This document shows positions 33,503 through 39,607 of a stretch of 39,808 nucleotides of DNA, one piece after another. Made by a program: the position numbers and the translations under genes. Positions within the stretch are counted from its first letter, which is position 1. Each line of letters opens with the position of its first letter. The stretch spans positions 1 to 39,808 of IMG/VR virus record IMGVR_UViG_3300013108_000255, one strand, 5' to 3'. The notes beneath the pieces were generated by a model, which worked only from the letters and a program-made list of their open reading frames with translations, ran no database searches and was not told where the DNA came from. The DNA is from a virus.

Positions 33503-35800
33503 ATGAGAATTAAACTAACTAACGAACAAGTAAAAAGATTGCAAGAAAATTCTAAAAGAAAGAATGTTATCTTAAGTGAGGGACAGTTTAATAGATTGTT
33601 TGATGTAGACGACACTTTTGACGTGGATGCGGCTATGAAACAATTTAGAGGGGATTATAAACCACAATCAGAAACTGAACATGAAAAGACTTTTAATTCA
33701 TTTAACGAATCCGATGCGACACCAATGAGTTTTGAAGAATTTGGTTCTAAAATTAAAGGTGTGTTTAAGGGACTACATAATGGTGATAAAACTAAACTAG
33801 AAAAGTTTGCTAATGAAATAAAGGCTACGACATCCGAAATGTTGTCACAAATGAAGGATTTAGGAATGTTTAACATATTGACTAAAGATGAGATTGATTA
33901 TTTAAGATTCTCTAAGAATAACATAGTTGACAACGTTAAAACATTATATTCTTACTACCAGAATAAATTTACTAGAGAAGGTATGGTACAATTCGGTGAT
34001 GATATTGAAATGATTGATGAATACCAAGACCCAAGAGAGGAAACTCCAGAATTTAATAAACCAACCGAACCAAAGGTAAAAACTTTTGCGGTAAAATATT
34101 ATAATAATGAAATCGCCATATTATCAGATGCTGAAGGTAATGATTATCTATTTAATTATACTGATATTGACCCAAAAGAATTTTTAGAGTTTTCCGATAC
34201 TGAAATTGTTGGTTATGAAGAAGACCCAGACGATGGAACTATGTCTCCAGAGTATGGTGAAACTAATATTAATGATGAAACTATAGAAAGATTTGTAAAC
34301 ACATATGCCAGTACCTTAAGTCAAGGTGAAGGTATTAGTGGTTATAATGATGGTGAAGATATTGTTTTAATCGACTCACAATTAGGTGATGAAATCGTAA
34401 GGTTATATTCTGAAGACGCCTCTAAGATTATGTCAATATTAAATGACGTTGAAGAGTCAACTGGTGCTGCATCTGCTGGGGCGTATGTAGGTCCAGCATT
34501 TTTAGAGGAAGATTTAGGTGAAGATAAACAAATTATTCAAGGATTATTAGGTAAAACCCTATTAGATAGAGATTCTGAAACTAAATATTTAGTATTAGAT
34601 ATTGATAGTATTGATGAGAAAAGATATAAAGACCATATTGTAGTATTTTTTAATGTGATGGATGTTAATCACGGTAATCAAACTAAAATTGGTTTAAACA
34701 TTGAATCTATCATGGATTTATTAATGGGTAAAAGTGCCGCTAAATTTGGCTATGACCAATTAGTAATGTTAAAAGAAGGTGGTGTACCTAAATTAAATAT
34801 GTTCTCTTCTGAGTCTGGTAAAGAATGTAAGACTTCTGACAATATTGCCGACCATAACGCTAAATATGGTGTAATTCAGTTAAGTGAAGAAGAAATTGAT
34901 GAACTTTATGGTAGACCTAAATCACCTAAACCTAAGAAGGAAGATAATCCAGAATTAGGTAAACCTAAATCTAGAAAAGATATGTCACCTAAACCTAAGA
35001 AGGAAGATAATCCAGAAATTTCTAAGGAGAAAGAAATTGATGAGGCGACTGGTGCAGCATCCGCTGGAGCATACTCAACACCTAAAATGTGGGCTAAATC
35101 TAAAAAAGACCATAGAGGTTCACAAACTCCAATGTATAAAGGTGGTACATTCGTAACTGAATCTAGAGAGAAAGCACAAATATATGTTGCATTAAAGAAA
35201 AATGGATACGATTTAGATACTGATTTTACTTTTAATAAAAGAGGGTTTATTGCTAACGATATAGAAACAGCTAGAAATATGGTTGACGCTATGGCTGGTG
35301 AATACAATGCTAATATTGGTAAAGAATTACCAGACGGTAAAACACCAGTAGAATTTTTCAAAGTAGTTAAACCAACTAAACAAGCTGAATTACAATTCCC
35401 AATGGACGAGTCTAAAGATGGTAAGTTTGTAGAGTTAGACGATTGTACTAAATTAAACAACAATAAAGAAGCTCAAGAAGGTGGGTGTTCGCAAGGTGCA
35501 GTTGATAATGTTGTTAAAACTTTTGAATCTGTTTGTAAACAAGTTGCTGAAGCTACTAAAAAAGACATCGACGAGGTTAGAAAGACTTTAATTGAGAATA
35601 AACTACATGAAAGTTTTGATATGGAAGACTATTATAACTATATGTGGACTGAAATGGGTATGGGTAGTAGAACCGCCGATAATTTAAAGGATTTTTTGGA
35701 GACCAGAGAAATTGATGGGGATACATTTGAGGAGGTATATAGAATATTTAAAATTAATGACGTTGACTTACAGAATATATTAGATATTTTGGGTCTTTAA
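33503..35800 (+). CDS. Virion/head-like protein with putative prohead-protease sites
   Basis: 765 residues, acidic with Lys-rich linkers. The N-terminus repeats a short pattern: L-T-N-E-Q-V-K-R-L and L-S-E-G-Q-F-N-R-L. Three sites fit or nearly fit the T4 gp21 consensus (L/I)-x-E|(A/G/S): L-S-E|G at 24-27, V-E-E|S at 316-319 and I-D-E|A at 512-515. The last two are each followed by the same T-G-A-A-S-A-G-A-Y motif. An 11-residue element (S-P-K-P-K-K-E-D-N-P-E) occurs at 474-484 and 495-505. No enzymatic motif. It is probably an internal head protein or precursor cut during maturation; the T-G-A-A-S-A-G-A-Y motif recurs, to my knowledge, in uncharacterised marine phage proteins. Confidence 0.76.
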   Translation: MRIKLTNEQVKRLQENSKRKNVILSEGQFNRLFDVDDTFDVDAAMKQFRGDYKPQSETEHEKTFNSFNESDATPMSFEEFGSKIKGVFKGLHNGDKTKLEKFANEIKATTSEMLSQMKDLGMFNILTKDEIDYLRFSKNNIVDNVKTLYSYYQNKFTREGMVQFGDDIEMIDEYQDPREETPEFNKPTEPKVKTFAVKYYNNEIAILSDAEGNDYLFNYTDIDPKEFLEFSDTEIVGYEEDPDDGTMSPEYGETNINDETIERFVNTYASTLSQGEGISGYNDGEDIVLIDSQLGDEIVRLYSEDASKIMSILNDVEESTGAASAGAYVGPAFLEEDLGEDKQIIQGLLGKTLLDRDSETKYLVLDIDSIDEKRYKDHIVVFFNVMDVNHGNQTKIGLNIESIMDLLMGKSAAKFGYDQLVMLKEGGVPKLNMFSSESGKECKTSDNIADHNAKYGVIQLSEEEIDELYGRPKSPKPKKEDNPELGKPKSRKDMSPKPKKEDNPEISKEKEIDEATGAASAGAYSTPKMWAKSKKDHRGSQTPMYKGGTFVTESREKAQIYVALKKNGYDLDTDFTFNKRGFIANDIETARNMVDAMAGEYNANIGKELPDGKTPVEFFKVVKPTKQAELQFPMDESKDGKFVELDDCTKLNNNKEAQEGGCSQGAVDNVVKTFESVCKQVAEATKKDIDEVRKTLIENKLHESFDMEDYYNYMWTEMGMGSRTADNLKDFLETREIDGDTFEEVYRIFKINDVDLQNILDILGL

Positions 35801-35804
35801 TAAC

Positions 35805-35815
35805 TATTTATATAA
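35805..35815 (+). promoter_or_regulatory. Putative late-type promoter motif
   Basis: TATTTATATAA, 14 bases before the ATG at 35830. Confidence 0.45.
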
Positions 35816-35829
35816 AAACATTTTGCAAA

Positions 35830-36858
35830 ATGAATAAGAAAGAAATTAAAGAAGCGGTGTCTGGAGAAAAAGTAACTAAAGCTGCACAAAGTGGTAGTGG
35901 TAAAGAAGCTAAAGCTCAATTGAAAGATACGACTAAGAAAATTGACGATTTCCAAAAGACTGACGCTGACCAAGAGATTGTACCACCTAAATTTACACCA
36001 ACCGAAGAACAGCAAGAATATATCGAGGATATTGAGCGTGGTTTAGGTATGCAAGACTTAAGATACGATAATGAACCATCTGACGTGTATAAGGAAAGAC
36101 AAAAAAAAGCGATAGAGGGTGACTCAACTTTAGGTAATAAGACTACTGATGACCAAGAAAATGATGAATTTGGTAAGAAGTTTGCCGAAATTACTAAAAG
36201 ACGTGCTGAAAGGATGGATGCTGCTGAAGTAGCAACAATAGGTTTAGGTGACGATATTGAAACAGTACCTAAAGCTAAGAATCCTAAAACTAAAAAAATA
36301 GCATTAGAAAGTAAAAGAACAACAACTAAGTTAACCACTAAAACTGAAATAGGTGGTCTAGATAGGGCAATTTCACTTATTCCAGAAAACCTAAAGGTTG
36401 ATGGTAAGAAAGTTATTATGACTGACGGTAATGAAACTTATAAATTTAGATGGAATGGTGAGTTAAATGAAGTTGAGGTTCTTTTTAAAGAAAATAAAAA
36501 ACAAATTGCCGAATCTAAATCACAATTGGATAGATTCTTTAATCATAAGGTTGGTGATAAAACTGGCGCTTCAGTAATGACAGAAAAATTCAATATTGAT
36601 ATGTTAGCTAAGACTAGAAAAATATCTAAAGATATTACTAGAAAAACTATCAATGAATCAGTTAACGACGCAATTAAAAATGGTGACTTACCAAAACCAA
36701 AATATGGTAAAAACGCTAAAGTAAATTTAGTTGAGTCTGAAGGCACTAAAGTGGTTACTGCTATTAGTGCATATAAGAATGAAGATATTTTCACTTACGT
36801 TTATAAATTAGACGATGGTTCGAAAGTATTTGAATCAGATATAAAAGGTAGAATCTAA
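35830..36858 (+). CDS. Virion-like phage protein, unknown
   Basis: 342 residues, Lys/Glu-rich. It begins M-N-K-K-E-I-K-E-A-V, again with an I-K-E|A gp21-like site at 6-9. Residues about 50-105 contain Y-I-E-D-I-E-R-G-L-G-M-Q-D and V-Y-K-E-R-Q-K-K-A-I-E-G-D-S, a pattern I associate with uncharacterised marine T4-like phage proteins. Residues about 185-235 look like a small beta domain (Y-K-F-R-W-N-G-E). The C-terminal 40 residues form another beta unit. It follows the 33503 protein by 29 bases, with a promoter-like motif between, and a terminator follows. Confidence 0.74.
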   Translation: MNKKEIKEAVSGEKVTKAAQSGSGKEAKAQLKDTTKKIDDFQKTDADQEIVPPKFTPTEEQQEYIEDIERGLGMQDLRYDNEPSDVYKERQKKAIEGDSTLGNKTTDDQENDEFGKKFAEITKRRAERMDAAEVATIGLGDDIETVPKAKNPKTKKIALESKRTTTKLTTKTEIGGLDRAISLIPENLKVDGKKVIMTDGNETYKFRWNGELNEVEVLFKENKKQIAESKSQLDRFFNHKVGDKTGASVMTEKFNIDMLAKTRKISKDITRKTINESVNDAIKNGDLPKPKYGKNAKVNLVESEGTKVVTAISAYKNEDIFTYVYKLDDGSKVFESDIKGRI

Positions 36859-36882
36859 TCACCAAAATATATTTATCTTAAT

Positions 36883-36908
36883 AGCCTCGATGAAAATCGG
36901 GGCTTTTT
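36883..36908 (+). terminator. Rho-independent terminator closing the phage gene block
   Basis: A 9-bp stem with one G-U pair (36883-36891 with 36896-36904), a GAAA loop and a five-T run. Confidence 0.9.
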
Positions 36909-36910
36909 AT

Positions 36911-36941
36911 TTGTGTAATTAAAAAATTTACCTTATATTTG
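36911..36941 (+). promoter_or_regulatory. Bacteroidetes-type promoter upstream of the cassette array
   Basis: TTG at 36911-36913, 20 bases, then TATATTTG at 36934-36941. Predicted start is about 36945, next to the ATG at 36946 (leaderless). It is the only clear promoter before the array and could act like an integron Pc. Confidence 0.75.
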
Positions 36942-36945
36942 TGAT

Positions 36946-37125
36946 ATGGATTTATTCGACGAATATGATACACTTCCAGAAGATATTCAGAAGATTATAG
37001 ATGATTTTGACGTTTGTAAGGAATTATATCAAGAATGTTCCAAAATGGAGTACAAAATGTTAAAGAAGGGCTACACGTTTGAATATAGTTTGGATGGTAT
37101 TCCTTATCATTTAAGAAAGGTTTAA
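36946..37125 (+). CDS. Small acidic protein at the array boundary
   Basis: 59 residues: acidic N-terminus (M-D-L-F-D-E-Y-D), a helical middle with C-K-E-L-Y-Q-E-C, and a C-terminus with G-I-P-Y-H-L-R-K-V. No family recognised. Its stop codon forms part of the R'' box of the first attC-like site. Unlike the cassettes that follow, it has its own promoter, and no sequence complementary to that R'' box is visible at its 5' end. It may therefore be the resident phage gene into whose 3' hairpin the cassettes were inserted, rather than a cassette. Confidence 0.7.
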   Translation: MDLFDEYDTLPEDIQKIIDDFDVCKELYQECSKMEYKMLKKGYTFEYSLDGIPYHLRKV

Positions 37126-37172
37126 CGGTATAAGTAAATACCGTTTTAACGGAATTTAATTAATGTTATAAA
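37120..37172 (+). other. attC-like site A, doubling as terminator hairpin
   Basis: R'' TTAACG at 37122-37127 is complementary to R' GTTA at 37165-37168. The inner arms pair between GTAAATACCG (37134-37143) and CGGAATTTAA (37150-37159). The left part alone (37124-37131 with 37138-37145) also forms an 8-bp hairpin with a T run, a plausible terminator. The cut is expected between G37165 and T37166. It is the leftmost site seen and the only one without a matching upstream partner. Confidence 0.65.
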
Positions 37173-37182
37173 TAGTAAAATT

Positions 37183-37356
37183 ATGGATGAAAAGATATTA
37201 AGAACAATGAGACATATGGCTTGGAGTAGAGCAAAAGGAGAACTTGAAAGTATGTTAGATACTTACTGGAGTGGTAGTGCTGAAAAATTTAACACTATGA
37301 AAAAAACCATTGATGATTTCATTAATGATGTTGAAGACAACGGAAAGCAAGAATAA
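37183..37356 (+). CDS. Cassette 1 gene, hypothetical
   Basis: 57 residues, helical: M-R-H-M-A-W-S-R-A-K-G-E-L near the N-terminus and an acidic C-terminal helix. No family recognised. It starts 17 bases into its cassette after the context TAAAATTATG, which is shared by the genes of cassettes 4, 5 and 8. Its stop lies eight bases before the R'' box of site B. Short, single-gene, promoterless: a typical cassette ORF. Confidence 0.68.
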   Translation: MDEKILRTMRHMAWSRAKGELESMLDTYWSGSAEKFNTMKKTIDDFINDVEDNGKQE

Positions 37357-37364
37357 TTTTATTG

Positions 37365-37497
37365 TTTATAACGGCTAAGTATATGAAGCGGTGGCGATTA
37401 ATGGCTGATAGATTGCTAACTGTATAAAACTAAATTAAACCGCTAAAAGTGGTTAAGCAGACGTACAACGCCACTGATTTATATACAATGTTGTACG
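37365..37497 (+). other. attC-like site B (long type)
   Basis: R'' TTTATAAC at 37365-37372 is complementary to the start of its own cassette at 37165-37172. The outer arms pair between AAGTATATGAA and TTTATATAC, and an inner stem pairs GTGGCG (37391-37396) with CGCCAC (37469-37474). The terminal loop region includes the perfect hairpin AACCGCT/AGTGGTT at 37438-37454. The cut is at G37490/T37491. A second GTACAAC copy at 37463-37469 suggests past rearrangement. Confidence 0.75.
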
Positions 37498-37514
37498 CAG
37501 TTAAATTTACTACA

Positions 37515-37706
37515 ATGACACAAGGAAAAGCTAATGAGATTTTTGAAACAAAACTTGGACAACAACTTCTGAGTTTTTATGCAACTTCTGATGACCAAGT
37601 ATTTATTAGGTACAACGAAGCAGTTGCTCATACTAATGATATGATAAATGCAGTTGGTGGACAAGAGTTTGTTGATACAACAATAACTGAATGGTTTCCC
37701 GAATAA
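37515..37706 (+). CDS. Cassette 2 gene, hypothetical
   Basis: 63 residues from the ATG at 37515 (M-T-Q-G-K-A-N-E-I-F). Longer in-frame readings would start within the upstream attC site and are rejected. Sequence highlights: an N-terminal helix, F-I-R-Y-N-E-A-V, then a C-terminal G-G-Q-E-F-V-D-T-T-I-T-E-W-F. No family recognised. The stop codon is two bases before the R'' box of site C, the tight packing usual for integron cassettes. Confidence 0.68.
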   Translation: MTQGKANEIFETKLGQQLLSFYATSDDQVFIRYNEAVAHTNDMINAVGGQEFVDTTITEWFPE

Positions 37707-37708
37707 TT

Positions 37709-37766
37709 GCGTACAACAGTTAAAGTAAATGTCTGCCGTAGGTTGTATTTACATACGTGTTATGTT
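37709..37766 (+). other. attC-like site C
   Basis: R'' GCGTACAAC at 37709-37717 matches the reverse complement of its own cassette start (37490-37498). The inner arms pair over GTAAAT (37724-37729) with ATTTAC (37747-37752). The cut is at G37759/T37760, followed by TTATG. Confidence 0.82.
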
Positions 37767-37789
37767 TTGTTAAATGTAAATTGATTAAT

Positions 37790-38191
37790 ATGAAAAAATA
37801 TGTGCAGTTTAGTGAAATTGAAACTGAGTTCACTGAAAAATTAATAGAACTAGATAGAAAATTTTCTAATAAGTTAGAAACTGAAGAAGACTATATAAAA
37901 GATAGGGAAAATAAGTTTTTAGAGAATGGAGCTTTCCACTTAAATGATTTACCAGTATCTAGTATATTATTAAAACCTTCCGACTTACCAAACATAACTA
38001 AAGGAGATAGAGTTTTTTGGAGGTTAGGTCATTGGGAAGACTATGACCAACCATATAAATATTGGTCTAAAACTGATTGGTTTAAAGAGGTTGATGACCC
38101 AATATCTACCTTTATTGATTCACCTTATAAGGATAAATACACCCAAGAGTACGTTAACAGACAAGAGTTTTATATACTGAAAAATAATTAA
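37790..38191 (+). CDS. Cassette 3 gene, hypothetical
   Basis: 133 residues from the ATG at 37790 (M-K-K-Y-V-Q-F-S). The longer reading from 37757 would start inside the recombination site. The first 55 residues are charged helices (L-I-E-L-D-R-K-F-S-N-K-L). The second half is rich in Trp and Tyr (V-F-W-R-L-G-H-W-E-D-Y, Y-K-Y-W-S-K-T-D-W-F). No signal peptide or known catalytic motif. This is the largest cassette protein here. Its stop codon overlaps the R'' box of site D. Confidence 0.7.
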   Translation: MKKYVQFSEIETEFTEKLIELDRKFSNKLETEEDYIKDRENKFLENGAFHLNDLPVSSILLKPSDLPNITKGDRVFWRLGHWEDYDQPYKYWSKTDWFKEVDDPISTFIDSPYKDKYTQEYVNRQEFYILKNN

Positions 38192-38284
38192 ACATAACGG
38201 TTTGGGTATGTGTAGTTGCCGATAAGAAATACACTTTAAATTAAACAACGGACTTAGCAATAACTTATAGCCGTTGTTATATAT
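38190..38284 (+). other. attC-like site D (long type)
   Basis: R'' AAACATAAC at 38190-38198 is the reverse complement of its own cassette start (37759-37767). The central loop carries GATAAGAA...CTTTAAATTAAAC, closely like site E. The cut is at G38276/T38277. Confidence 0.8.
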
Positions 38285-38294
38285 CTGTAAAATT

Positions 38295-38462
38295 ATGGAA
38301 GGATTAAAATTACAAGTAGCAACATTTGATAATGTTACAGGCGATAACGCCACAGAATGCAATGAGTTTTTAAAAGTGATAGGCGATAAGGCTAAAGATG
38401 TAAATACACACTATAACACTATACTTGGTGGCGTGATTTATATAGTAATATATTTTGATTAA
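38295..38462 (+). CDS. Cassette 4 gene, hypothetical
   Basis: 55 residues from the ATG at 38295, which follows the shared TAAAATTATG context. An in-frame TTG within the R' box (38274) is rejected. N-terminus M-E-G-L-K-L-Q-V-A-T-F, then N-E-F-L-K-V-I-G-D-K-A-K-D-V-N and a hydrophobic C-terminal strand G-G-V-I-Y-I-V-I-Y-F. Probably a small alpha/beta protein; no family recognised. Stop eight bases before the R'' box. Confidence 0.66.
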   Translation: MEGLKLQVATFDNVTGDNATECNEFLKVIGDKAKDVNTHYNTILGGVIYIVIYFD

Positions 38463-38470
38463 TTTTATTG

Positions 38471-38565
38471 TATATAACGACTTGACTATGATTTGTAGCT
38501 AATAGAACAAACTTTAAATTATGTACAATAAACGAGGGTATAAATTCATAGCCCTTGTTAGCAAT
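38471..38565 (+). other. attC-like site E (long type)
   Basis: R'' TATATAAC at 38471-38478 is the reverse complement of its own cassette start (38276-38283). The arms pair over CTATGA (38485-38490) with TTCATAG (38545-38551). The loop carries ACTTTAAATTA as in site D. The cut is at G38557/T38558. Confidence 0.82.
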
Positions 38566-38576
38566 CTTTTAAAATT

Positions 38577-38741
38577 ATGACAGAGAAAATAATAAAATTA
38601 GAAGTAGAATTTAAAATCAGCTATGAAAGTAAGGCTGATTTACAGGAAGGTATTAGGATAGCTAAATACCATGTTTTAAGTGATGAAACCCACATGAGCA
38701 ACATAACTGTTAAGCCTTTAAAAGCAAAGAAGATTAAATAA
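38577..38741 (+). CDS. Cassette 5 gene, hypothetical
   Basis: 54 residues, too short for a typical gene finder: M-T-E-K-I-I-K-L-E-V-E-F, then Y-E-S-K-A-D-L-Q-E-G-I-R-I-A-K-Y and a basic tail ending K-A-K-K-I-K. The start follows the shared TAAAATTATG context 19 bases into the cassette. The pattern of a strand, a helix with E-G-I-R-I-A, and a basic end could be a small nucleic-acid-binding or antitoxin-like fold, but no family is recognised. Its stop is nine bases before the R'' box of site F. Confidence 0.66.
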   Translation: MTEKIIKLEVEFKISYESKADLQEGIRIAKYHVLSDETHMSNITVKPLKAKKIK

Positions 38742-38750
38742 TTTTTATTG

Positions 38751-38814
38751 TTGCTAACGATTAGTATATGAAATGTGGAGCAAAGCGGAATTTTTTATAT
38801 ACCGTGTTATGCTC
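38751..38814 (+). other. attC-like site F
   Basis: R'' TTGCTAAC at 38751-38758 is the reverse complement of its own cassette start (38557-38564). The arms pair over TATAT (38765-38769 with 38797-38801). The cut is at G38806/T38807. Confidence 0.82.
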
Positions 38815-38831
38815 TTTTAAATTTAGATGAA

Positions 38832-39020
38832 ATGGAAAGAAACTACAAGGCAGTAAAATTTTTAGATAAGTGGTACGTGCAATATGAATACTACAATAGA
38901 CTAAAAGAAAAATGGCTAAAAAAATTATTTAAAGATTGGAATCGTGAAGATTTAGAATTTCACACTAAGGAAGATGCTGATAATTGGATTAAAGCAAGGA
39001 TTGAAATAATGAATATCTAA
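38832..39020 (+). CDS. Cassette 6 gene, hypothetical
   Basis: 62 residues from the ATG at 38832 (M-E-R-N-Y-K-A-V-K-F). A longer reading from a GTG at 38775 would start within site F. Very Trp/Tyr/Lys-rich: D-K-W-Y-V-Q-Y-E-Y-Y-N-R-L, E-K-W-L-K-K-L-F-K-D-W, then H-T-K-E-D-A-D-N-W-I-K-A-R. No family recognised. The stop is two bases before R'' of site G. Confidence 0.68.
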   Translation: MERNYKAVKFLDKWYVQYEYYNRLKEKWLKKLFKDWNREDLEFHTKEDADNWIKARIEIMNI

Positions 39021-39022
39021 TT

Positions 39023-39080
39023 GAGCATAACGGTTTGAATAAAAAACTGTTTTAATATTTTTTATTTATTGTTATAATTT
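39023..39080 (+). other. attC-like site G
   Basis: R'' GAGCATAAC at 39023-39031 is the exact reverse complement of its own cassette start (38806-38814). The arms pair over AATAAAAAA (38-46 past 39000) with TTTTTTATT. The cut is at G39071/T39072. Confidence 0.85.
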
Positions 39081-39089
39081 GTAATTGGA

Positions 39090-39281
39090 ATGGAATTAGA
39101 AAAATACTTAATTGACGTAGGGATAAGAGCCTCAGACTACGGACACGAAATAAGCGATGAGGAAAGAAAGCAATTAAAAAATAATGTTGAGTACTTTAAA
39201 AAATGTTATAAAAAAGGATTGAGTGCATATAAGGCTCTTCTTTTCTTTCCTGACTATCTTAATGGAGATTATGAATTATAA
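39090..39281 (+). CDS. Cassette 7 first gene, hypothetical
   Basis: 63 residues: M-E-L-E-K-Y-L-I-D-V-G, then H-E-I-S-D-E-E-R-K-Q-L-K-N-N and Y-K-A-L-L-F-F-P-D-Y-L. Helical; no family recognised. It starts 19 bases into the cassette. Its last codons (39274-39281, AATTATAA) equal the R'' box expected for this cassette except for the final C, but no complete attC follows. Instead a second gene begins 26 bases later. Confidence 0.66.
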   Translation: MELEKYLIDVGIRASDYGHEISDEERKQLKNNVEYFKKCYKKGLSAYKALLFFPDYLNGDYEL

Positions 39282-39283
39282 TG
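39274..39283 (+). other. Possible remnant R'' box of a lost attC site
   Basis: The cassette begins G+TTATAATT at 39071. The complement expected at its end is AATTATAAC. Here AATTATAAT is seen directly at the gene's stop, one base different, with no L or R' boxes after it. It may be the scar of a fused cassette. Confidence 0.4.
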
Positions 39284-39307
39284 TATAAATGTAAACTTTG
39301 AAGCAAT

Positions 39308-39520
39308 ATGAAGGAGAATATTGATAAAATAATAGATGATTTAATTAATCACGAAATAAGTAAACAACAGGCTAAAGCAATGCTTTTGAGTTTACATAAT
39401 GTTAGTGGTAGCGACTTTATATTTGACCATAGTTCTAAACTTGAACCAGAACTACCACAAATAAAAACTCAATTACCTCTTAAATTAGTTGATGGAAGAT
39501 TAACTTATGACTTTGATTGA
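39308..39520 (+). CDS. Cassette 7 second gene, hypothetical
   Basis: 70 residues: M-K-E-N-I-D-K-I-I-D-D-L-I-N-H-E-I-S-K-Q-Q-A-K-A (a helical start), then a polar linker and a C-terminal strand V-D-G-R-L-T-Y-D-F. No family recognised. The start follows GCAAT. Its stop is five bases before site H, whose R'' box does not match the start of the cassette at 39072, so this gene probably came from a different cassette. Confidence 0.66.
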   Translation: MKENIDKIIDDLINHEISKQQAKAMLLSLHNVSGSDFIFDHSSKLEPELPQIKTQLPLKLVDGRLTYDFD

Positions 39521-39525
39521 GTTAC

Positions 39526-39583
39526 CACTAACGCTAAGTATATGAGGCTGTACTTGTATGCCTTCATATACAATGTTAGCATT
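39526..39583 (+). other. attC-like site H
   Basis: R'' CCACTAAC at 39525-39532 and R' GTTAGCA at 39575-39581. The arms pair over GTATATGA (39538-39545) with TCATATAC (39564-39571). The cut is at G39575/T39576. Its R'' does not match the start of the cassette at 39072. Confidence 0.82.
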
Positions 39584-39607
39584 AGTACGGATTTAAAGAT
39601 AAAAATT

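Noticed and set aside
36869-36880. TATTTATCTTAA as another late promoter
   Set aside because: It lies between a gene end and a terminator with no gene to serve, and shows that chance copies of the AT-rich motif occur.
37124-37147. Site A as a plain terminator only
   Set aside because: The hairpin does look like a terminator, but the additional outer complementarity (TTAAC with GTTA) and inner second arm, plus the match of G+TTATAAA to the R'' of the next site, make it an integration boundary as well.
37449-37514. Upstream in-frame start for the cassette 2 gene
   Set aside because: It lies inside attC site B, across the recombination point, so would not belong to the cassette.
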